Counted from the stretch's first letter, positions 53,434-63,095 are shown. The stretch is 64,000 bases of DNA from Blastococcus sp. CCUG 61487 (GCF_005222955.1 NZ_LWUA01000235.1:1-64000); one strand, 5' to 3'. The notes: generated by a model from the letters alone, not told the origin. Numbers and translations: made by a program.

Positions 53434-54068
53434 GCACCGTCCGGGTGCTGGTGGTCGACGACCACCCGGTGGTGCGCGGGGGCGTCGTCGCGTGGCTGGC
53501 GGCCCAGCCAGACATCGAGGTGGTGGGCGAGGCGGGCGACGGGCAGGAGGCGCTGGCGCTGGTCGCGTCGGTGACGCCGGACGTCGTCCTCATGGATCTG
53601 CGCATGCCACGGATGGACGGCGTGACGGCGACCGAGCGACTGGCCGCGGCCCATCCCGGGGTGCGCGTGCTGGTGCTGACCACCTACGACACCGACGTCG
53701 ACATCGTGCGGGCGGTGGAGGCCGGCGCGACCGGCTACCTGCTCAAGGACACGCCGCTGCCCCAGCTGGCCGAGGCCGTCCGTGCGGCGGCGCGGGGGGA
53801 GACCGTGCTGGCGCCGCCGGTGGCGGCCCGGCTGGTGTCGCGGATGCGCGCGCCGGCGGTCGACGCACCGACGGCCCGCGAGCTCGAGGTGCTGGCCGGG
53901 GTGGCCCGCGGGCTGACCAATGCGGAGATCGGCCGGGAGCTGTTCATCGGCGAGGCGACCGTGAAGACCCACCTGCTGCGGGTGTTCGCGAAGCTCGGCG
54001 TGGACGACCGGACGCGGGCGGTCCTGGTGGCCGTCGAGCGCGGGCTGCTGCCCTCCCCGGGACGCTGA
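53430..54068 (+). CDS. LuxR/NarL-family response regulator
   Basis: A 212-aa regulator. The receiver has VLVVDDHPVVRGGV, the phosphoacceptor Asp in VVLMDLRMPRMDG and Lys in GYLLKDTPL. The C-terminal LuxR HTH is TARELEVLAGVARGLTNAEI followed by LFIGEATVKTHLLRVFAKLG. It is the partner of the upstream kinase and probably controls the ABC exporter. Confidence 0.96.
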   Translation: MSTVRVLVVDDHPVVRGGVVAWLAAQPDIEVVGEAGDGQEALALVASVTPDVVLMDLRMPRMDGVTATERLAAAHPGVRVLVLTTYDTDVDIVRAVEAGATGYLLKDTPLPQLAEAVRAAARGETVLAPPVAARLVSRMRAPAVDAPTARELEVLAGVARGLTNAEIGRELFIGEATVKTHLLRVFAKLGVDDRTRAVLVAVERGLLPSPGR

Positions 54069-54152
54069 TCGACGGCGCCGTCAAGGCTTGCCGGCATCTG
54101 TGGACAAGCTTCTGACCTGGGGATTCGGATGGTCGAGGCGTGCTCGCTGCGG

Positions 54153-54174
54153 TAGTATTCGTACATGTGTTCGA
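54153..54174 (+). promoter_or_regulatory. Leaderless -10 TAGTAT with overlapping LexA-like (SOS) box
   Basis: TAGTAT (54153-54158) is exactly six bases before the ATG at 54165. TCGTACATGTGTTCGA (54159-54174) overlaps the start codon and matches the actinobacterial LexA box TCGAAC-N4-GTTCGA at 11 of 12 fixed positions. LexA bound here would block the transcription start, so the downstream DUF222/HNH gene is a likely SOS gene. Confidence 0.7.
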
Positions 54175-55403
54175 CCGGGTGTGAGACGCCGCTGGAGTGC
54201 CTGACCGGCGCGCTGCGGGCGCTGTCCGGTCAGGACCTGACGTCCTCGTTCGGCCCGGCGATGCTGGAGCGGGCCGGGGTGCTGGCGCGGGCCCGGAACA
54301 CGCTGGTCGCTGATCTGGCCCGCACGGTGCGGGAGTGCGAGCTGACCCAGGCCCCGGAGCACGACGGGAAGGCGTCGATGGCCTCCTGGCTGCGCGGGCA
54401 TCACCGGCTGCCGCAGGCCGTCGCCTCGCAGCTGGTGCGCACCGGCCGGGCCCTGCAGCAGCTGCCCGTCTTGGCGGCGGCGGCCGCGGCGGGCGTGGTG
54501 CCGCCGGAGGCGGTGGCGGTGATCGCCCCGTTCGCGTCGGAGGTGAACTTGGCGCGCGCGCAGGCGCAGGGGGTGGATCTGCCCGAGATCGACGCCCTGC
54601 TCACCGAGATCGCCGCCACCCGGCCGCACGCCGACCTGCGGCAAGCCGTCGGGCACTACCTGGACCGGCTGGACCCCGATGGCACCGAACCGGACCCCAC
54701 CGGCCAGCGCTCCATCTTCTTCAGCAAGCACACCGACGGGACGCTTTCCTTCCACGGCCGGCTCGACGCCATCGGCGGGGAGAAGTTCCAGGCCGCGATC
54801 GAATCGATCCTGCAGGCCTCCCGCCCCGCCGGGGACCTGCGGACCCGCGCCCAGCAGGCCGGCGACGCGTTGGTCCAGCTCTGCGACAACGCCCTCGCCT
54901 CGGGGAACTTGCCGGTGCTGCGCGGGCACAAGCCGCACGTCGTGGTCACCATCGACCTCGACGACCTGATCGACCCCCACCCCGGGGCCGGCGCCGGACG
55001 CACCGGGTTCGGCGGCGTCATCTCCGCCGCCCGCGCCCGCTGGCTGGCCTGTGACGGCAACGTCACCCGCATCGTCATCGGCCCCGAGGGCCAGCCGCTG
55101 GACGTCGGCCGCAGCAAGCGGCTCTTCCCGCCGCACCTGCGCCGAGCCGTGGAGATCCGCGACCAGCACTGCGTCTTCGCCGGCTGCGACGCCCCCTCCT
55201 GGTGGTGCGACATCCACCACCTCGTGCACTGGGCCGACGGCGGAGACACCTCACTGGAGAAGTCAGGGCTGTTGTGCGAACGGCACCACACCAAGGTCCA
55301 CCACGGGTTCCGCATCGAACGACAACCCGACGGCCGATGGCGTACCTACCGCCCCGACGGCACCGAGATCGTCGTCCTCGAACCGTTCCTCCTCCCCGCC
55401 TGA
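54165..55403 (+). CDS. DUF222 / HNH endonuclease protein (13E12 REP family)
   Basis: A 412-aa protein of the actinobacterial 13E12 repeat family. The DUF222 domain covers about residues 15-330 (ARARNTLVADLARTVRECEL, ASMASWLRGHHRLPQAVASQ, FHGRLDAIGGEKFQAAIESI). The C-terminal HNH nuclease has CVFAGCDAPSWWCDIHHLVH and ADGGDTSLEKSGLLCERHH. Such genes occur in many copies in actinobacterial genomes and behave like selfish or repair-linked elements. The start is leaderless, with an SOS-like box at the start. A large hairpin follows the stop. Confidence 0.95.
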   Translation: MCSTGCETPLECLTGALRALSGQDLTSSFGPAMLERAGVLARARNTLVADLARTVRECELTQAPEHDGKASMASWLRGHHRLPQAVASQLVRTGRALQQLPVLAAAAAAGVVPPEAVAVIAPFASEVNLARAQAQGVDLPEIDALLTEIAATRPHADLRQAVGHYLDRLDPDGTEPDPTGQRSIFFSKHTDGTLSFHGRLDAIGGEKFQAAIESILQASRPAGDLRTRAQQAGDALVQLCDNALASGNLPVLRGHKPHVVVTIDLDDLIDPHPGAGAGRTGFGGVISAARARWLACDGNVTRIVIGPEGQPLDVGRSKRLFPPHLRRAVEIRDQHCVFAGCDAPSWWCDIHHLVHWADGGDTSLEKSGLLCERHHTKVHHGFRIERQPDGRWRTYRPDGTEIVVLEPFLLPA

Positions 55404-55413
55404 CAGCTCCCCA

Positions 55414-55456
55414 GCCGCCGCACGGCCACGCCTCCGAGGCGTCGCCGTGCGGCGGC
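55414..55456 (+). terminator. Long hairpin after the DUF222/HNH gene
   Basis: Outer arms GCCGCCGCACGGC/GCCGTGCGGCGGC (13 bp, perfect) enclose a second stem ACGCCT/AGGCGT with a CCG loop; only one C-C pair interrupts it. It begins 10 bases after the stop and lies before the ychF promoter. Confidence 0.85.
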
Positions 55457-55507
55457 ATGCGTTCGATCGGCAAGGGCGTCCGGTTGCGGCACGTAACCTG
55501 ATCTGCC

Positions 55508-56581
55508 GTGAGCCTCACCATCGGGATCGTCGGCCTGCCCAACGTCGGCAAGTCGACCCTCTTCAACGCCCTGACCAAGAACGACGTGCTCGCGGCGAAC
55601 TACCCGTTCGCGACGATCGAGCCGAACGTCGGTGTGGTGGGCGTGCCCGACCCGCGGCTGGAGAAGCTGGCGGAGATCTTCGGCTCGCAGAAGATCATCC
55701 CGGCGACGGTCTCGTTCGTGGACATCGCCGGCATCGTCCGCGGCGCCAGCGAGGGCGCGGGCCTGGGCAACAAGTTCCTCGCCAACATCCGCGAGAGCGA
55801 CGCCATCTGCCAGGTGATCCGCGTCTTCACCGACCCCGACGTCGTGCACGTCGACGGCAAGGTGAGTCCGGCCGACGACATCGAGACGATCAACACCGAG
55901 CTCGTGCTGGCCGACCTGCAGACGCTGGAGAAGGCGGTCCCCCGGCTGGAGAAGGAAGCCAAGAAGGACAAGGAGCGCGCCGCTCTGCTGGCCGCCGCGC
56001 AGGAGGCGCAGAAGGTGCTCGACGAGGGCCGCACGCTCTTCGCGGCCGGCGTCGACCCGGAGCCGCTGCGCGAGCTGACGCTGCTCACCACGAAGCCGTT
56101 CCTGTACGTCTTCAACGTCGATAGCGACGAGCTGGCCAACACCGAACTGCTCGACGAGTTGCGCGCCCTCGTGGCTCCGGCCGAGGCGATCTTCCTCGAC
56201 GCGCAGACCGAGTCCGAGCTCATCGAACTGCCCGCCGAGGAAGCCGCGGAGCTGCTCGAGTCGATCGGCCAGAACGAGCCGGGCCTGGACCAGCTGGCCA
56301 AGGTCGGCTTCCGCACCCTGGGCCTGCAGACCTACCTGACCGCCGGCCCCAAGGAGGCGCGGGCCTGGACCATCCCGGTCGGCGCCACCGCGCCGCAGGC
56401 CGCCGGCGTCATCCACACCGACTTCCAGCGGGGCTTCATCAAGGCCGAGATCGTCTCCTTCGACCAGCTCGTCGAGGCCGGGTCCATGGCCGAGGCCAAG
56501 TCCAAGGGCTGGGTCCGCATGGAGGGCAAGGACTACGTGATGGCCGACGGCGACGTCGTGGAGTTCCGCTTCAACGTGTAG
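55508..56581 (+). CDS. ychF: Redox-regulated GTPase/ATPase YchF
   Basis: A 357-aa Obg-related P-loop protein. G1 is [21 protein letters not shown]3 region is [20 protein letters not shown]. The coiled-coil insert spans about residues 130-180 and the C-terminal TGS-type domain starts near [20 protein letters not shown]. It binds ATP better than GTP and associates with ribosomes. GTG 55508 lies eight bases after TAACCT, a likely -10, so translation may be close to leaderless. Confidence 0.96.
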   Translation: MSLTIGIVGLPNVGKSTLFNALTKNDVLAANYPFATIEPNVGVVGVPDPRLEKLAEIFGSQKIIPATVSFVDIAGIVRGASEGAGLGNKFLANIRESDAICQVIRVFTDPDVVHVDGKVSPADDIETINTELVLADLQTLEKAVPRLEKEAKKDKERAALLAAAQEAQKVLDEGRTLFAAGVDPEPLRELTLLTTKPFLYVFNVDSDELANTELLDELRALVAPAEAIFLDAQTESELIELPAEEAAELLESIGQNEPGLDQLAKVGFRTLGLQTYLTAGPKEARAWTIPVGATAPQAAGVIHTDFQRGFIKAEIVSFDQLVEAGSMAEAKSKGWVRMEGKDYVMADGDVVEFRFNV

Positions 56582-56615
56582 CCCGTCATCCATGGCCTTT
56601 CCGGCTATCCTCGGC

Positions 56616-56637
56616 GTCGGTGGTTCGCGCCACCGAC
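56616..56637 (+). terminator. Hairpin GTCGGTGG/CCACCGAC after ychF
   Basis: An eight-base stem with a TTCGCG loop, 34 bases past the ychF stop. A second small repeat, CAGGTGA-CGA-TCACCTG, follows at 56646-56662 and could be an operator for the next gene. Confidence 0.6.
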
Positions 56638-56775
56638 AGCACTTCCAGGTGACGATCACCTGAATCTTCTCGGAGAGGCCCGACCAGCTCGGGGCACGTC
56701 CGGTTGGGGTGCGGCGCACCGATGCGCCTACTTCTACGTGACGATGCCCGGCATCGGCCGACGAGAGGACAGCAC

Positions 56776-57129
56776 ATGTCGTCGAAGGACGAGAAGAACC
56801 TCGCCCAGGTGCTCGACAAGATCGCGCAGCTGGACGAGCCGCGACGCTCGATCGTGCAGCGCGTGCACGAGGTCATCACGACCGCCGCTCCCGCCCTCAA
56901 GCCGCGCATCTGGTACGGCATGCCGGCCTACGCGCTCTCGGCGGGCACTCCGGCGCTGGTCACGCTGCGCAGCGACGAGCGGCTCAACCTCGCGATCACC
57001 GAGAAGGCCGACTTCCGCCCCGCCGGCGGCGTCGACGGCAACCTGATGCCGGCCGCCTGGTACTTCGAGACAGTCGACGAGACCACCGAGCAGCGGATCG
57101 CCGACATCGTCAGGGCCGTGGTCCCGTGA
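56776..57129 (+). CDS. DUF1801 protein
   Basis: A 117-aa protein of the YdhG/DUF1801 type: a helical N-terminus (LAQVLDKIAQLDEPRRSIVQ) and the family core LKPRIWYGMPAYAL, then LNLAITEKADFRP. ATG 56776 has AGAGGAC nearby. The frame extends upstream but without a ribosome site. Function unknown; the fold resembles frataxin-like proteins. Confidence 0.85.
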   Translation: MSSKDEKNLAQVLDKIAQLDEPRRSIVQRVHEVITTAAPALKPRIWYGMPAYALSAGTPALVTLRSDERLNLAITEKADFRPAGGVDGNLMPAAWYFETVDETTEQRIADIVRAVVP

Positions 57130-57164
57130 GCACGCCGCGAAGCTGACGGCTGACCGCCGGCGGG

Positions 57165-58064
57165 CTACAGGTACTCCGACAGGCGCACGAACCTGAACCC
57201 GTCGGCGGTCAACCGGGGGAGCGCCTCCGCCACGCCCTCCGCCGTGCCGCCGGAGGGCTGGTTCATGTGCGCGATCACGATCGACCCGGCCGTCGCCGAT
57301 CGCAGCGCCGTCGCCACCTGGCGTGCCCCTGCGGTCGCCCCGGCGTCCCCGTTGACGTCGAAGTTGACCACGGTCGCCCCGAGGTCGCCGGCGATCCGGA
57401 CCGCCACGTCGTCGTAGTGCGCCGTCCCCGACCTGAAGAACCGCGGCGCCGCACCGGTGGCGGCGGTCAGCGTCTCGCGGTTCCCGGCCACCTCGTCGAA
57501 GACCTCGCCCGGCCCGGTGGTCCCCGGGATGCCGTAGGCCGCCGCGCCCGTCACCGACAGCGGCAGGTGGGCGGTGCCGTGGTTCGCCAGCTCGAACAGC
57601 GGATCGGCGGCCAGCTCCGCGACCAGGTCAGGGTGGGCCAGCACCCAGCGCTGGTTCAGGAACAGCGTGGCCGGCGTACCCGTCGTCCGCAGCGTGTCGA
57701 CGAGCGCAGCGTCGTAGCCGCTGCCGCGCGCCCCGCCGCACGCGTCGAAGGTCAGAGCGATGACGCGGTCCCGGGTGGGGAGCCGGTTCACCACGCCGGG
57801 CACGTCCAGGCCGAACGCCGTCGGCACCGCCCCCGCGTACCGGGCGACGACGTCCTCGCGGGTCATCGTCGCGGCCACCGCCGGGGTGCTCGGTGCAGCC
57901 GTGGCGGTGCCGGTCGGCGGCGGCGAAGCGGTGGCGCTGCGCGGTGGTGAGGTGGTGCTGCGCGCCGCTGGCGTCTCCGTCCGCGCGCATGCCGCGAGCG
58001 CGCCCGCGGCGACCAGCCCCAGGAACGCCCGGCGGCTCGCGGCGGGGGTGGGGACGACGGGCAC
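57165..58064 (-). CDS. Lipoprotein polysaccharide deacetylase
   Basis: A 299-aa exported protein. The N-terminus has twin arginines and a lipobox (SRRAFLGLVAAGALAACA), so a Tat-exported lipoprotein is likely. A Thr/Pro/Ala-rich linker follows. The NodB-type domain has IALTFDACGGARGSG, with the His motif in LANHGTAHLPLS, and SGTAHYDDVAVRI, FDVNGDAGAT and IVIAHMNQP. It would de-N-acetylate peptidoglycan or another glycan outside the membrane. The GTG start lies 22 bases after the SQR-like stop. Confidence 0.92.
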   Translation of the reverse strand: MPVVPTPAASRRAFLGLVAAGALAACARTETPAARSTTSPPRSATASPPPTGTATAAPSTPAVAATMTREDVVARYAGAVPTAFGLDVPGVVNRLPTRDRVIALTFDACGGARGSGYDAALVDTLRTTGTPATLFLNQRWVLAHPDLVAELAADPLFELANHGTAHLPLSVTGAAAYGIPGTTGPGEVFDEVAGNRETLTAATGAAPRFFRSGTAHYDDVAVRIAGDLGATVVNFDVNGDAGATAGARQVATALRSATAGSIVIAHMNQPSGGTAEGVAEALPRLTADGFRFVRLSEYL

Positions 58065-58085
58065 CAGCGGAGTATGCCGCCCGGA

Positions 58086-59270
58086 TCAGACCCGGCCGCG
58101 GAGGATGCGCCGCCAGTAGATCCGCGGCAGCACGTACCGGTCGAACCACCACTGCCAGCGCCGCGGCTCGAACGGGTCCAGGAGGGGCACCGACGGGCTC
58201 GGCCGCCCGCCGCGGTCCACCTCGTTCAGCAGCAGCGTCCGGCGGCTCACCGTGATCGGCATGACCGTGTAGCCGTCGTACTCCCGCAACGGCTTCCCGC
58301 GGCCGGCGGCCGCGAGGTTGGCCGCGAGGACGGCGACCTGCCTGCGCAGCGCACCACCCGACGGGCGGGTCTGCACGGCCGCGGCGTCACCGAGCGCCCA
58401 GATCGACCCGTACCGCGGCGAGCGGAGGGTCCGCGGGTCGACGTCGACCAGCCCGGACCGCGCATCGGTGGCCAGACCCGCGTCGGCGATCCAGCGGGGT
58501 GCCCGGTAGTGCGGAACGGCATGGGCGAACGCGACGTCGTCCAGCACCCGCCGCCCGGCAGGGGAGGAGATGGTGAGGGCGTGCGCGTCGGGATCCACCC
58601 GCTCGATGCGGGAGTCGCGCAGCACCTCGATGCCGTAGGAGTCGAACGCGCGCTCGAGCACCTCGTCGGCGCGAGGCAGGCCGGTGGCCGTGGGGCCCGG
58701 CAGGACGAGCCGCACCTCCAGGTCGGCCAGGACGCCGGTCCGCCGCCAGTGGTCGCAGGCCATGAGCAGCGGCTTGAGCGCGGTCGGCGCGCACGAGGCG
58801 GGTTCGGGCGGCACGGTGAACACCACCCGGCCAGCGCGCAGCGCCGACAGCCGGGGCCACACCGTCGGCGTGCTGCCCGGCACGTACGACGAGGCGACCC
58901 ACCCGTCGGCGTAGGCCTCCTGGAGCCCGGGGGTGGCCGCCCAGTCCTCGACCAGCCCCGGGCAGAGGACCAGTGTCGAGCAGGCCAGGGTGCGGCCCGA
59001 CCGCATCGTGACCGTCATCGCCGCCGGGTCGACGGCCTCGACGCTGTCGCGGATCCACTCGCACCCGTCCGGGACGACGTCGCGCATCGGGCGTTCGAGG
59101 TCCGCCATGCGCGCCTCGCCGCCGGCGACGTAGTTGAGCAGCGGCTTGTACCGGTGCACCGGCTGCGGCCCCACGACCGCGACGTCCGGCGCCCCGTCGC
59201 GGAGCAGTCTCGCCGCGAGCGAGACGCCCGCGTTGCCGGTACCGACGATCAGGACTCCGCGTGGCTCCAC
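58086..59270 (-). CDS. Sulfide:quinone oxidoreductase-like flavoprotein
   Basis: A 394-aa FAD protein. The Rossmann motif is GVLIVGTGNAGVSLAARLLR; the second FAD motif is SIWALGDAAAVQTRPSGGAL. The central segment PPEPASCAPTALKPLLMACD followed by HWRRTG is typical of the SQR-like group, where a Cys after a Pro-rich strand helps the redox centre. The C-terminus has an amphipathic anchor-like tail. It may oxidise sulfide, or serve in a quinone-linked reaction; the full set of three SQR cysteines was not confirmed. GTG start. Confidence 0.85.
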   Translation of the reverse strand: MEPRGVLIVGTGNAGVSLAARLLRDGAPDVAVVGPQPVHRYKPLLNYVAGGEARMADLERPMRDVVPDGCEWIRDSVEAVDPAAMTVTMRSGRTLACSTLVLCPGLVEDWAATPGLQEAYADGWVASSYVPGSTPTVWPRLSALRAGRVVFTVPPEPASCAPTALKPLLMACDHWRRTGVLADLEVRLVLPGPTATGLPRADEVLERAFDSYGIEVLRDSRIERVDPDAHALTISSPAGRRVLDDVAFAHAVPHYRAPRWIADAGLATDARSGLVDVDPRTLRSPRYGSIWALGDAAAVQTRPSGGALRRQVAVLAANLAAAGRGKPLREYDGYTVMPITVSRRTLLLNEVDRGGRPSPSVPLLDPFEPRRWQWWFDRYVLPRIYWRRILRGRV

Positions 59271-59310
59271 CGCGCGAGCCTGCCCACTCCGCGGCGTCCC
59301 TGAACCCCGA

Positions 59311-61470
59311 TCACCGACCGAGGACGGCCGCGCCGACCTCGTCGGCGATGCGCCGCGAGTACTCGGCGGTCATGTGCCCGCCGTCCGGGTAGACCGGCGT
59401 CGAGCCGACGATCGTCGGGCACAGCCCGTTGATGCAGAACCAGGCGCCGGGGTCCACTGCCCGCACGCCGGTCTCGGCGGCGACCTCCTGCTCGCTCGCC
59501 ACCTGCTGCGCGAAGGTTTCCGACGGCCCGCCCAGGCAGTCGTGCGGCCCGTTCAGGCTGGTCGCGCAGTCCAGCAGGCTCACCGAGCCGGGCGGGGCGC
59601 CGAGCAGGACGATCTCCGCGCCCGACGCCTTCAGCCGCTGCACGACCGCCGCCAGTCCCTGCCGGAAGGCCGCGGGCAGATCCGCCCCCCGCTCGAGCCC
59701 CGCCCGCCACGTGTGGCTGAGCACCACCATGTCCGGCCGCTGCTCGAGGATGTGCTCGATCGCCCACTCGCGATGCTCCGAGCAACCGGTGAAGGGCTGC
59801 CCCTCCAGGAAGACGGTCGCGGTGATGTTGGGGCACAGGCCGAACGTCAGGCTCTGCACGGCCCACCCCTGCGGGACGAGCGACTCGCGCAGCGCGGGCA
59901 CCCAGGACGCGGCGAACGAGTCACCCAGGACGGCGACCGTCCGCGGCGCGTCCGCGTCGCCGTAGCGGCACTCGTCGACGTTGTCCGGGCCGATGTGCAG
60001 GCACCCCTCGGCCCACATCTTCGTGAGGTAGCCGGGCAGCTCGTCGAAGCCCGGGTCGAGATCTTCGGGCCACTCCGTGGCGAGCGTCGCCGCCTGGATC
60101 TCCTCCTGCAGCGGGGTCAACGCCGGCTGGCTCTCGTCGGCGGCGTTGGCCTCGGCCGCGGCCCGCGCGGCGGCCACCTGCTCCTCCCCGGTGTCGGCCC
60201 GCGGCACGGCGACCACGGCGACGACGCTCGCCGCCGCGACGACCACCGCCGCCGCGGCGACCCACCGGGCCCGCCGGAAGACCGCCCCGGCCCGCTCCGT
60301 GCGGGCCGACCCACGGGGGAGCAGCCAGGAGCTGTGCAGGACCGGTTGCTCGATGCAGTAGTAGGAGACCGTGGCCAGCACCAGCGAGCCGCCCAGCGCC
60401 GCGAGGTAGAAGGCTGGTGAGCCGCCGGTCAGGAGCACACCGGCGACGATCAGCACCGGCCAGTGCCACAGGTACAGCGAGTAGGAGATCGCGCCGAGGA
60501 AACCGGCCGGGGCGCTGCCCAGCATCCAGCGGCCGCCCGGGCCGCCCGGCGTCGCTCCCCAGGCGAGCACGAGCGCCGTGCCCAGCACGGGCAGCGCGGC
60601 GGCGCTGCCCGGGAACGGCGTCCGCTCGTCGATGACGAAGGCCGCCGCGAGGACGGCAGCGAGCCCCGCCCAGGCCAGCGCGGCACGCCACGCCGCGGGA
60701 ACCCGCTGCAGCTGGGTCGCGGACACCGCGACGAGCGCGCCCACGCCCAGTTCCCAGGCGCGGGTGAACGTCGAGAAGTACGCCGTGGCGGGCGACGTGC
60801 TCGTCGCGTGCAGGGACCAGGCGAACGAGGCCGCGGTCACCGCACCGAGCACCAGCCACAGGACGGTGGTGCGCGCGCTGCCTCTCGGCGGCTTCGCGTG
60901 CCGGCGGCCGCTGGCCAGGGGGACGGCGAAGGCGAGCAGGATCAGCACCGGCCAGACGAGGTAGAACTGCTCCTCGACGGCGAGCGACCAGAAGTGCTGG
61001 ACCATCGACGGCGCCGCGGTCAGCTCGAAGTAGTCGGTTCCCTGGAGCGCGAAGTTGATGTTCGCGCTGAAGAGGGCCGCCCAGACGACGTCGGTGACCG
61101 TCTCCTGGAAGCGCCCGCTCAGGAAGACGTAGTGGGCCGCCGCGATGGTCGCCGCCAGCGTGGCGAACGCGGCCGGGAGCAGCCTGCGCGCCCGCCGGGC
61201 GTAGAAGCCGCGGAAGGAGATCCGCCCGGCGCGGTCCCGTTCCCGCACCAGCAGGCCGGTGATCAGGAAGCCGGAGATCACGAAGAAGACGTCGACGCCG
61301 ATGAACCCGCCCGCGGGCCGGCCCGTGACGTGCGCGGCGACGACCAGTCCGACGGCCACGGCGCGCAGACCCTGGATGTCCGCGCGGAAGTGGTGCTTCT
61401 CGGTCGGGGCCGGGTCGGCACCTGGCGCGGGGGCGCGGCGCGGGTCGTCGAGGATCGCCGCGCCTGCCAT
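59311..61470 (-). CDS. Acyltransferase-3 / SGNH fusion (OafA/YrhL type)
   Basis: A 719-aa membrane enzyme. Residues about 30-410 are acyltransferase_3 with about ten membrane helices; the entry motif is ADIQGLRAVAVGLVVAAHVT and another marker is FIGVDVFFVISGFLI. A helical linker follows. The C-terminal SGNH domain has the Ser block VAVLGDSFAASWVPAL and the catalytic Asp-His in PDGGHMTAEYSRRIADE. Such proteins O-acetylate cell-surface polysaccharides or peptidoglycan. ATG 61470 follows GGAGGAGG. Confidence 0.93.
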   Translation of the reverse strand: MAGAAILDDPRRAPAPGADPAPTEKHHFRADIQGLRAVAVGLVVAAHVTGRPAGGFIGVDVFFVISGFLITGLLVRERDRAGRISFRGFYARRARRLLPAAFATLAATIAAAHYVFLSGRFQETVTDVVWAALFSANINFALQGTDYFELTAAPSMVQHFWSLAVEEQFYLVWPVLILLAFAVPLASGRRHAKPPRGSARTTVLWLVLGAVTAASFAWSLHATSTSPATAYFSTFTRAWELGVGALVAVSATQLQRVPAAWRAALAWAGLAAVLAAAFVIDERTPFPGSAAALPVLGTALVLAWGATPGGPGGRWMLGSAPAGFLGAISYSLYLWHWPVLIVAGVLLTGGSPAFYLAALGGSLVLATVSYYCIEQPVLHSSWLLPRGSARTERAGAVFRRARWVAAAAVVVAAASVVAVVAVPRADTGEEQVAAARAAAEANAADESQPALTPLQEEIQAATLATEWPEDLDPGFDELPGYLTKMWAEGCLHIGPDNVDECRYGDADAPRTVAVLGDSFAASWVPALRESLVPQGWAVQSLTFGLCPNITATVFLEGQPFTGCSEHREWAIEHILEQRPDMVVLSHTWRAGLERGADLPAAFRQGLAAVVQRLKASGAEIVLLGAPPGSVSLLDCATSLNGPHDCLGGPSETFAQQVASEQEVAAETGVRAVDPGAWFCINGLCPTIVGSTPVYPDGGHMTAEYSRRIADEVGAAVLGR

Positions 61471-61628
61471 CGACGTCCTCCTCCGGTGCTCGCCGCGTGC
61501 CGCAGCGCAGCACCTGCGCCGGTCCCCGCCCTCGGGGTAGACCGGCACGCCTTCGTTCCCGACCAGCAAGTGTGCACGCGCCACCTGTTCGGACGACAGA
61601 TGTCCACCCGTCCGTGGGAACCCTGGGG

Positions 61629-63095
61629 TCAGGTGCCGCAGAAGGTGCGGAAGGTGGCACCGAAGTCCTGGGGAGCGGGAGCGGCGTAGCGCTCCAGCCC
61701 CGGCCGCTCGTCGAACGGGGCGGCCAGCACCGCCGCGAGCGCCTCGAACGGACCGAGGTCGCCGGCCGTCGCGGCGTCCAGCGCCTCCTCGACCAGGTGG
61801 TTGCGCGGGATGTAGAGCGGGTTCACCCGGTCCATCGCCGCACCGTCGGGGCCCAGCGCACGCCAGCGCGCCAACCAGGCGTCGAACCCGACCAGGTCGA
61901 GGAAGAGCAGCCGCGCCGGCTCGGCGGCGCCGCGGGCGGCCTCGGCGAGCCGCCGGTAGAAGGACGTGTGGTCGACGTGGTCGGCCTGCAGCAGCGCGAG
62001 CAGGTCCTCCACGAGCCCGGCCACGACCGCCTCGTCGACGTCGCTGGGCAGTCCCAGCTTGGCCCGCATGCCGTCGGACCAGGCGGCGTCGTACAGCGGA
62101 CGGAACCGGCTCAGCGCGCCCTCCGCGAGGGCGATCGCCTCCTGCGTGTCCTCGGCGAACAGCGGCAGCAGGGCCTCGGCCAGCCGGGCGAGGTTCCACT
62201 CGGCCGCCAGCGGCTGGTTGCGGTAGCGGTACCGCCCGCCCTCGTCGATCGAGCTGTAGACGGTGTCGGGGTCGAAGGCCTCCATGAACGCGCAGGGGCC
62301 GTAGTCGATGGTCTCGCCGGAGATCGTCATGTTGTCGGTGTTCATCACCCCGTGCACGAACCCGACGAGCATCCACCGGGCCACCAGCGACGCCTGGGCC
62401 GCGAGCACCGACTCGAACAGCGCCAGGTAGCGGTTCTCCGCATCGGCCACCGGCACCCCGTGCCGCTCGATCGCGTAGTCCGCGAGCCGCCGGAGCAGGG
62501 CGTCGTCCCCCGACGTGCGCGCGTACTGGAAGGTGCCGACCCGCAGGTGGCTGCTCGCCACCCGCGCCAGCACGGCGCCCGGGAGCAGGGTCTCGCGGCG
62601 GACCGCGCGACCGGTGGCGACGACGGCCAGCGAGCGCGTGGTCGGGATGCCGAGGGCGTGCATGGCCTCGGCGACGAGGTACTCGCGCAGCATCGGGCCC
62701 ACGGCGGCCAGGCCGTCGCCGCCGCGGGCGAACGGCGTGCGGCCCGAGCCCTTGAGGTGCAGGTCGCGCAGGGCGCCGTCGGGGCCGGTCAGCTCGCCGA
62801 GCAGCAGCGCCCGCCCGTCGCCGAGCCGGGGGGTGAAGCCGCCGAACTGGTGCCCGGCGTAGGCCTGCGCGACGGGGTTGGCGCCGTCGGGCACGCCGGT
62901 GCCCACGAGCAGTTGCAGACCCTCGGGAGTCCGCAGCGCGGCCGCGTCCAGGCCCAGCCCGGCGGCCAGCGGCTCGTTGAGGGCCAGCAGCCGCGGCTCG
63001 GGTGCCGCCTCGGCCTGCCAGGGGAGGGCGAGCTCCGGCAGCGTGCGGGCGAAGCTGTCGCCGAGGCGGACTGTCGGTGCCGGGAGGACGCTCAC
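61629..63095 (-). CDS. selO: Protein adenylyltransferase SelO
   Basis: A 488-aa pseudokinase that transfers AMP to protein hydroxyls (YdiU/UPF0061). Key motifs are [60 protein letters not shown] and [20 protein letters not shown]. The C-terminus ends FRTFCGT, with Cys at the antepenultimate position where many SelO proteins carry Sec. It is involved in redox stress protection. TACCGT seven bases upstream of the GTG fits a leaderless promoter. Confidence 0.95.
   Translation of the reverse strand: MSVLPAPTVRLGDSFARTLPELALPWQAEAAPEPRLLALNEPLAAGLGLDAAALRTPEGLQLLVGTGVPDGANPVAQAYAGHQFGGFTPRLGDGRALLLGELTGPDGALRDLHLKGSGRTPFARGGDGLAAVGPMLREYLVAEAMHALGIPTTRSLAVVATGRAVRRETLLPGAVLARVASSHLRVGTFQYARTSGDDALLRRLADYAIERHGVPVADAENRYLALFESVLAAQASLVARWMLVGFVHGVMNTDNMTISGETIDYGPCAFMEAFDPDTVYSSIDEGGRYRYRNQPLAAEWNLARLAEALLPLFAEDTQEAIALAEGALSRFRPLYDAAWSDGMRAKLGLPSDVDEAVVAGLVEDLLALLQADHVDHTSFYRRLAEAARGAAEPARLLFLDLVGFDAWLARWRALGPDGAAMDRVNPLYIPRNHLVEEALDAATAGDLGPFEALAAVLAAPFDERPGLERYAAPAPQDFGATFRTFCGT

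Noticed and set aside
54165-55403. DUF222/HNH gene as part of a larger mobile element
   Set aside because: No terminal repeats, target duplication or transposase around it; only the single gene is supported.
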